Made by a program: the position numbers and the translations under genes
Notes under the pieces: generated by a model
Told to the model about the DNA's origin: nothing
The model's database searches: none
The model's input: only the letters and a program-made list of their open reading frames with translations
In this document: one piece after another, positions 63,096 to 64,000 of the stretch
How positions within the stretch are numbered: position 1 is the stretch's first letter
Layout: each line of letters opens with the position of its first letter
Assembly: GCA_947498325.1 (NCBI GenBank)
Contig: CANMKE010000020.1
Coordinates: forward strand, 36,678-100,677
Length of the DNA: 64,000 bases
Direction: 5' to 3'
From: an uncultured Persicobacter sp.
Lineage (GTDB): Bacteria > Bacteroidota > Bacteroidia > Cytophagales > Cyclobacteriaceae

Positions 63096-63392
63096 TTATA
63101 ATTGATCCTTTTGGTCTTTTGCTCCTTTGGCCATGGCGCCACTAACATAGGCGTTATAAATGGTTGAGATATAGGAGAGCGTGTCGGTGGCGGGCTCAAT
63201 ATGAAAAACACGTTCATATTCGGTCTGAAAGTCCATGCCTCCTGCAAGGGAACCATAGCCACCCTGCCAAAGGGTTCGTTTGGCTTTGATGTCAAGCGTG
63301 CCCCTGCCTCCTATTTCGTAGAACTGCGGGATCAATTGCCCTTTTTCCAATACAAAGGTGGCGCTGAAGTTGATTGGTTGCCCTAATACCAC
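63096..63392 (-). CDS. Small hypothetical protein, unsupported family
   Basis: This 98-residue frame begins at a GTG that overlaps the end of the leucine-rich-repeat gene by 10 nt, which allows translational coupling. The sequence (INFSATFVLEKGQLIPQFYE ... TLSYISTIYNAYVSGAMAKG) has a protein-like composition with strand and helix segments, but no family I recognise and no signal peptide. It may be an independent small protein or a remnant damaged by the nearby IS5 fragment. Confidence 0.35.
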   Translation of the reverse strand: MVLGQPINFSATFVLEKGQLIPQFYEIGGRGTLDIKAKRTLWQGGYGSLAGGMDFQTEYERVFHIEPATDTLSYISTIYNAYVSGAMAKGAKDQKDQL

Positions 63393-64000
63393 TCATAGCC
63401 TTTTTCAAACTGCTCCTGACTTACCGGTAAACCCTCAAAGGATTTATCATAATACATATACAAATGCAAGTAGCATTTCTTTTCCCTGTTGATGTCGAAC
63501 ATTTCTACGGGTAGATTTTCTTTTGAAATGGCATTACCCCAGACAGATATGGTTTCCAAATTTGGCATTTGCCCAAAGGATTTTGGTAGGTTTTTCAACT
63601 GATTATTAGTAACATAAATTCTTCTTAGCTTTTGAAGTTTGGAAATCTTTTCCGGAATTTCTAAAATCTTATTCCCTCTAAAGCCCAAAACTTCCAAGCT
63701 TGGAATTTCAAAAACATAATCTGGAATGCTTGTTAGCTCATTGTATTCCAAATCCAAATTCTTCAAATTTTTACAATCCCTTATTTCCTCAGGTATTGGG
63801 ATTGTTCTTGGAATACTATTTCGATTATAAAAAGCTGTCCCGAACTCCGCATTAAAACTAAAATTTAATTCCTCCAGGGAATCTTGTTGCCCTAAATTGG
63901 GGGAAATATAAGTCAGATAATTACAGTCTGTCATCCAAATTTTCTTGATCTTCATGGAGGAAATCTCATCTGGGATAGAATCGATAGCAGTTTCAGCTAA
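63383..64000 (-). CDS. Leucine-rich-repeat protein, C-terminal part (runs off the window)
   Basis: The frame is open to the right edge, so the N-terminus lies outside. About 205 residues are visible, with five or so LRR units (IPEEIRDCKNLKNLDLEYNE, IPEKISKLQKLRRIYVTNNQ, LPKSFGQMPNLETISVWGN) of the bacterial 23-residue type ending in IPxxI/LPxxF. Such domains bind proteins or surfaces. The last about 40 residues (EKKCYLHLYMYYDKSFEGLPVS) are not LRR. An internal ATG at 63955 is not the true start, because LRR sequence (ETAIDSIPDEISS) continues upstream. The gene ends with a stop overlapping the small ORF at 63096. It is unrelated in content to the sugar genes, so the PUL probably ends before this point. 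Confidence 0.8.
   Translation of the reverse strand, partial: LAETAIDSIPDEISSMKIKKIWMTDCNYLTYISPNLGQQDSLEELNFSFNAEFGTAFYNRNSIPRTIPIPEEIRDCKNLKNLDLEYNELTSIPDYVFEIPSLEVLGFRGNKILEIPEKISKLQKLRRIYVTNNQLKNLPKSFGQMPNLETISVWGNAISKENLPVEMFDINREKKCYLHLYMYYDKSFEGLPVSQEQFEKGYEWY

Overview
This window is a large carbohydrate-degradation region, a polysaccharide utilization locus (PUL), from a member of the Bacteroidota. The evidence is a SusC/SusD pair, a hybrid two-component system (HTCS) regulator, three proteins with type IX secretion (T9SS) C-terminal sorting domains, many SPII lipoproteins, and promoter boxes of the Bacteroidetes type (TTG, then TAnnTTTG). Base composition is moderate. A marine or aquatic Cytophagales-type organism is plausible, but the sequence does not prove it. 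I see no tRNA, rRNA or CRISPR array.

Layout. (1) 1-4298, + strand: the 3' half of a SusC-like transporter, SusD, a terminator, then an alginate-lyase-fold polysaccharide lyase. (2) 4525-7814: a minus-strand sugar operon (class II aldolase, lyxose-isomerase-family isomerase, PfkB kinase) with a divergent GntR/HutC regulator. Two GTnTAnAC operator-like sites overlap both promoters. (3) 8398-28585, + strand: a train of secreted enzymes: multidomain GH9, heparinase II/III-type lyase, GH2, GH39, GH140, GH36-like, GH42, and a beta-helix/M14 carboxypeptidase fusion. (4) 29280-36944, minus strand: GH28-like, GPH symporter, GH3 and a six-hairpin glycosidase-like lipoprotein. (5) 37396-47802, minus strand: GH116, two beta-helix proteins and an HTCS carrying an extra GAF domain. 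(6) 48422-49809: two small secreted proteins. (7) 50322-58955: a divergent pair made of a fibronectin-III/CBM-like T9SS protein and a second multidomain GH9. (8) 59010-62616: a predicted membrane-spanning regulator divergent from a GH89 alpha-N-acetylglucosaminidase. (9) 62617-64000: a decayed IS5-type transposase, a small hypothetical ORF and the 3' part of a leucine-rich-repeat gene that runs off the window.

How the parts may work together (inference). The T9SS-exported GH9 enzymes and surface lipoproteins would cut a complex polysaccharide at the surface. SusCD would import oligosaccharides. Periplasmic lyases and exo-glycosidases (GH2, GH3, GH36, GH39, GH42, GH116, GH140, GH28-like) would strip the branches. 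The GPH symporter would carry sugars into the cytoplasm, where the isomerase-kinase-aldolase operon could feed glycolysis. Two lyase families and several beta-helix enzymes point to a uronic-acid-containing substrate with varied neutral side chains. No sulfatase is visible, so a heavily sulfated substrate is unlikely to be handled by this window alone.

The least expected features are the beta-helix/M14 fusion whose DLNR-type arginine is replaced, the HTH-membrane-sensor protein beside GH89, the GAF-containing HTCS, and a dispersed intergenic palindrome family. Two palindrome copies are split by an insertion with terminal inverted repeats; one has a perfect 21-bp pair and contains a roughly 190-nt hairpin.
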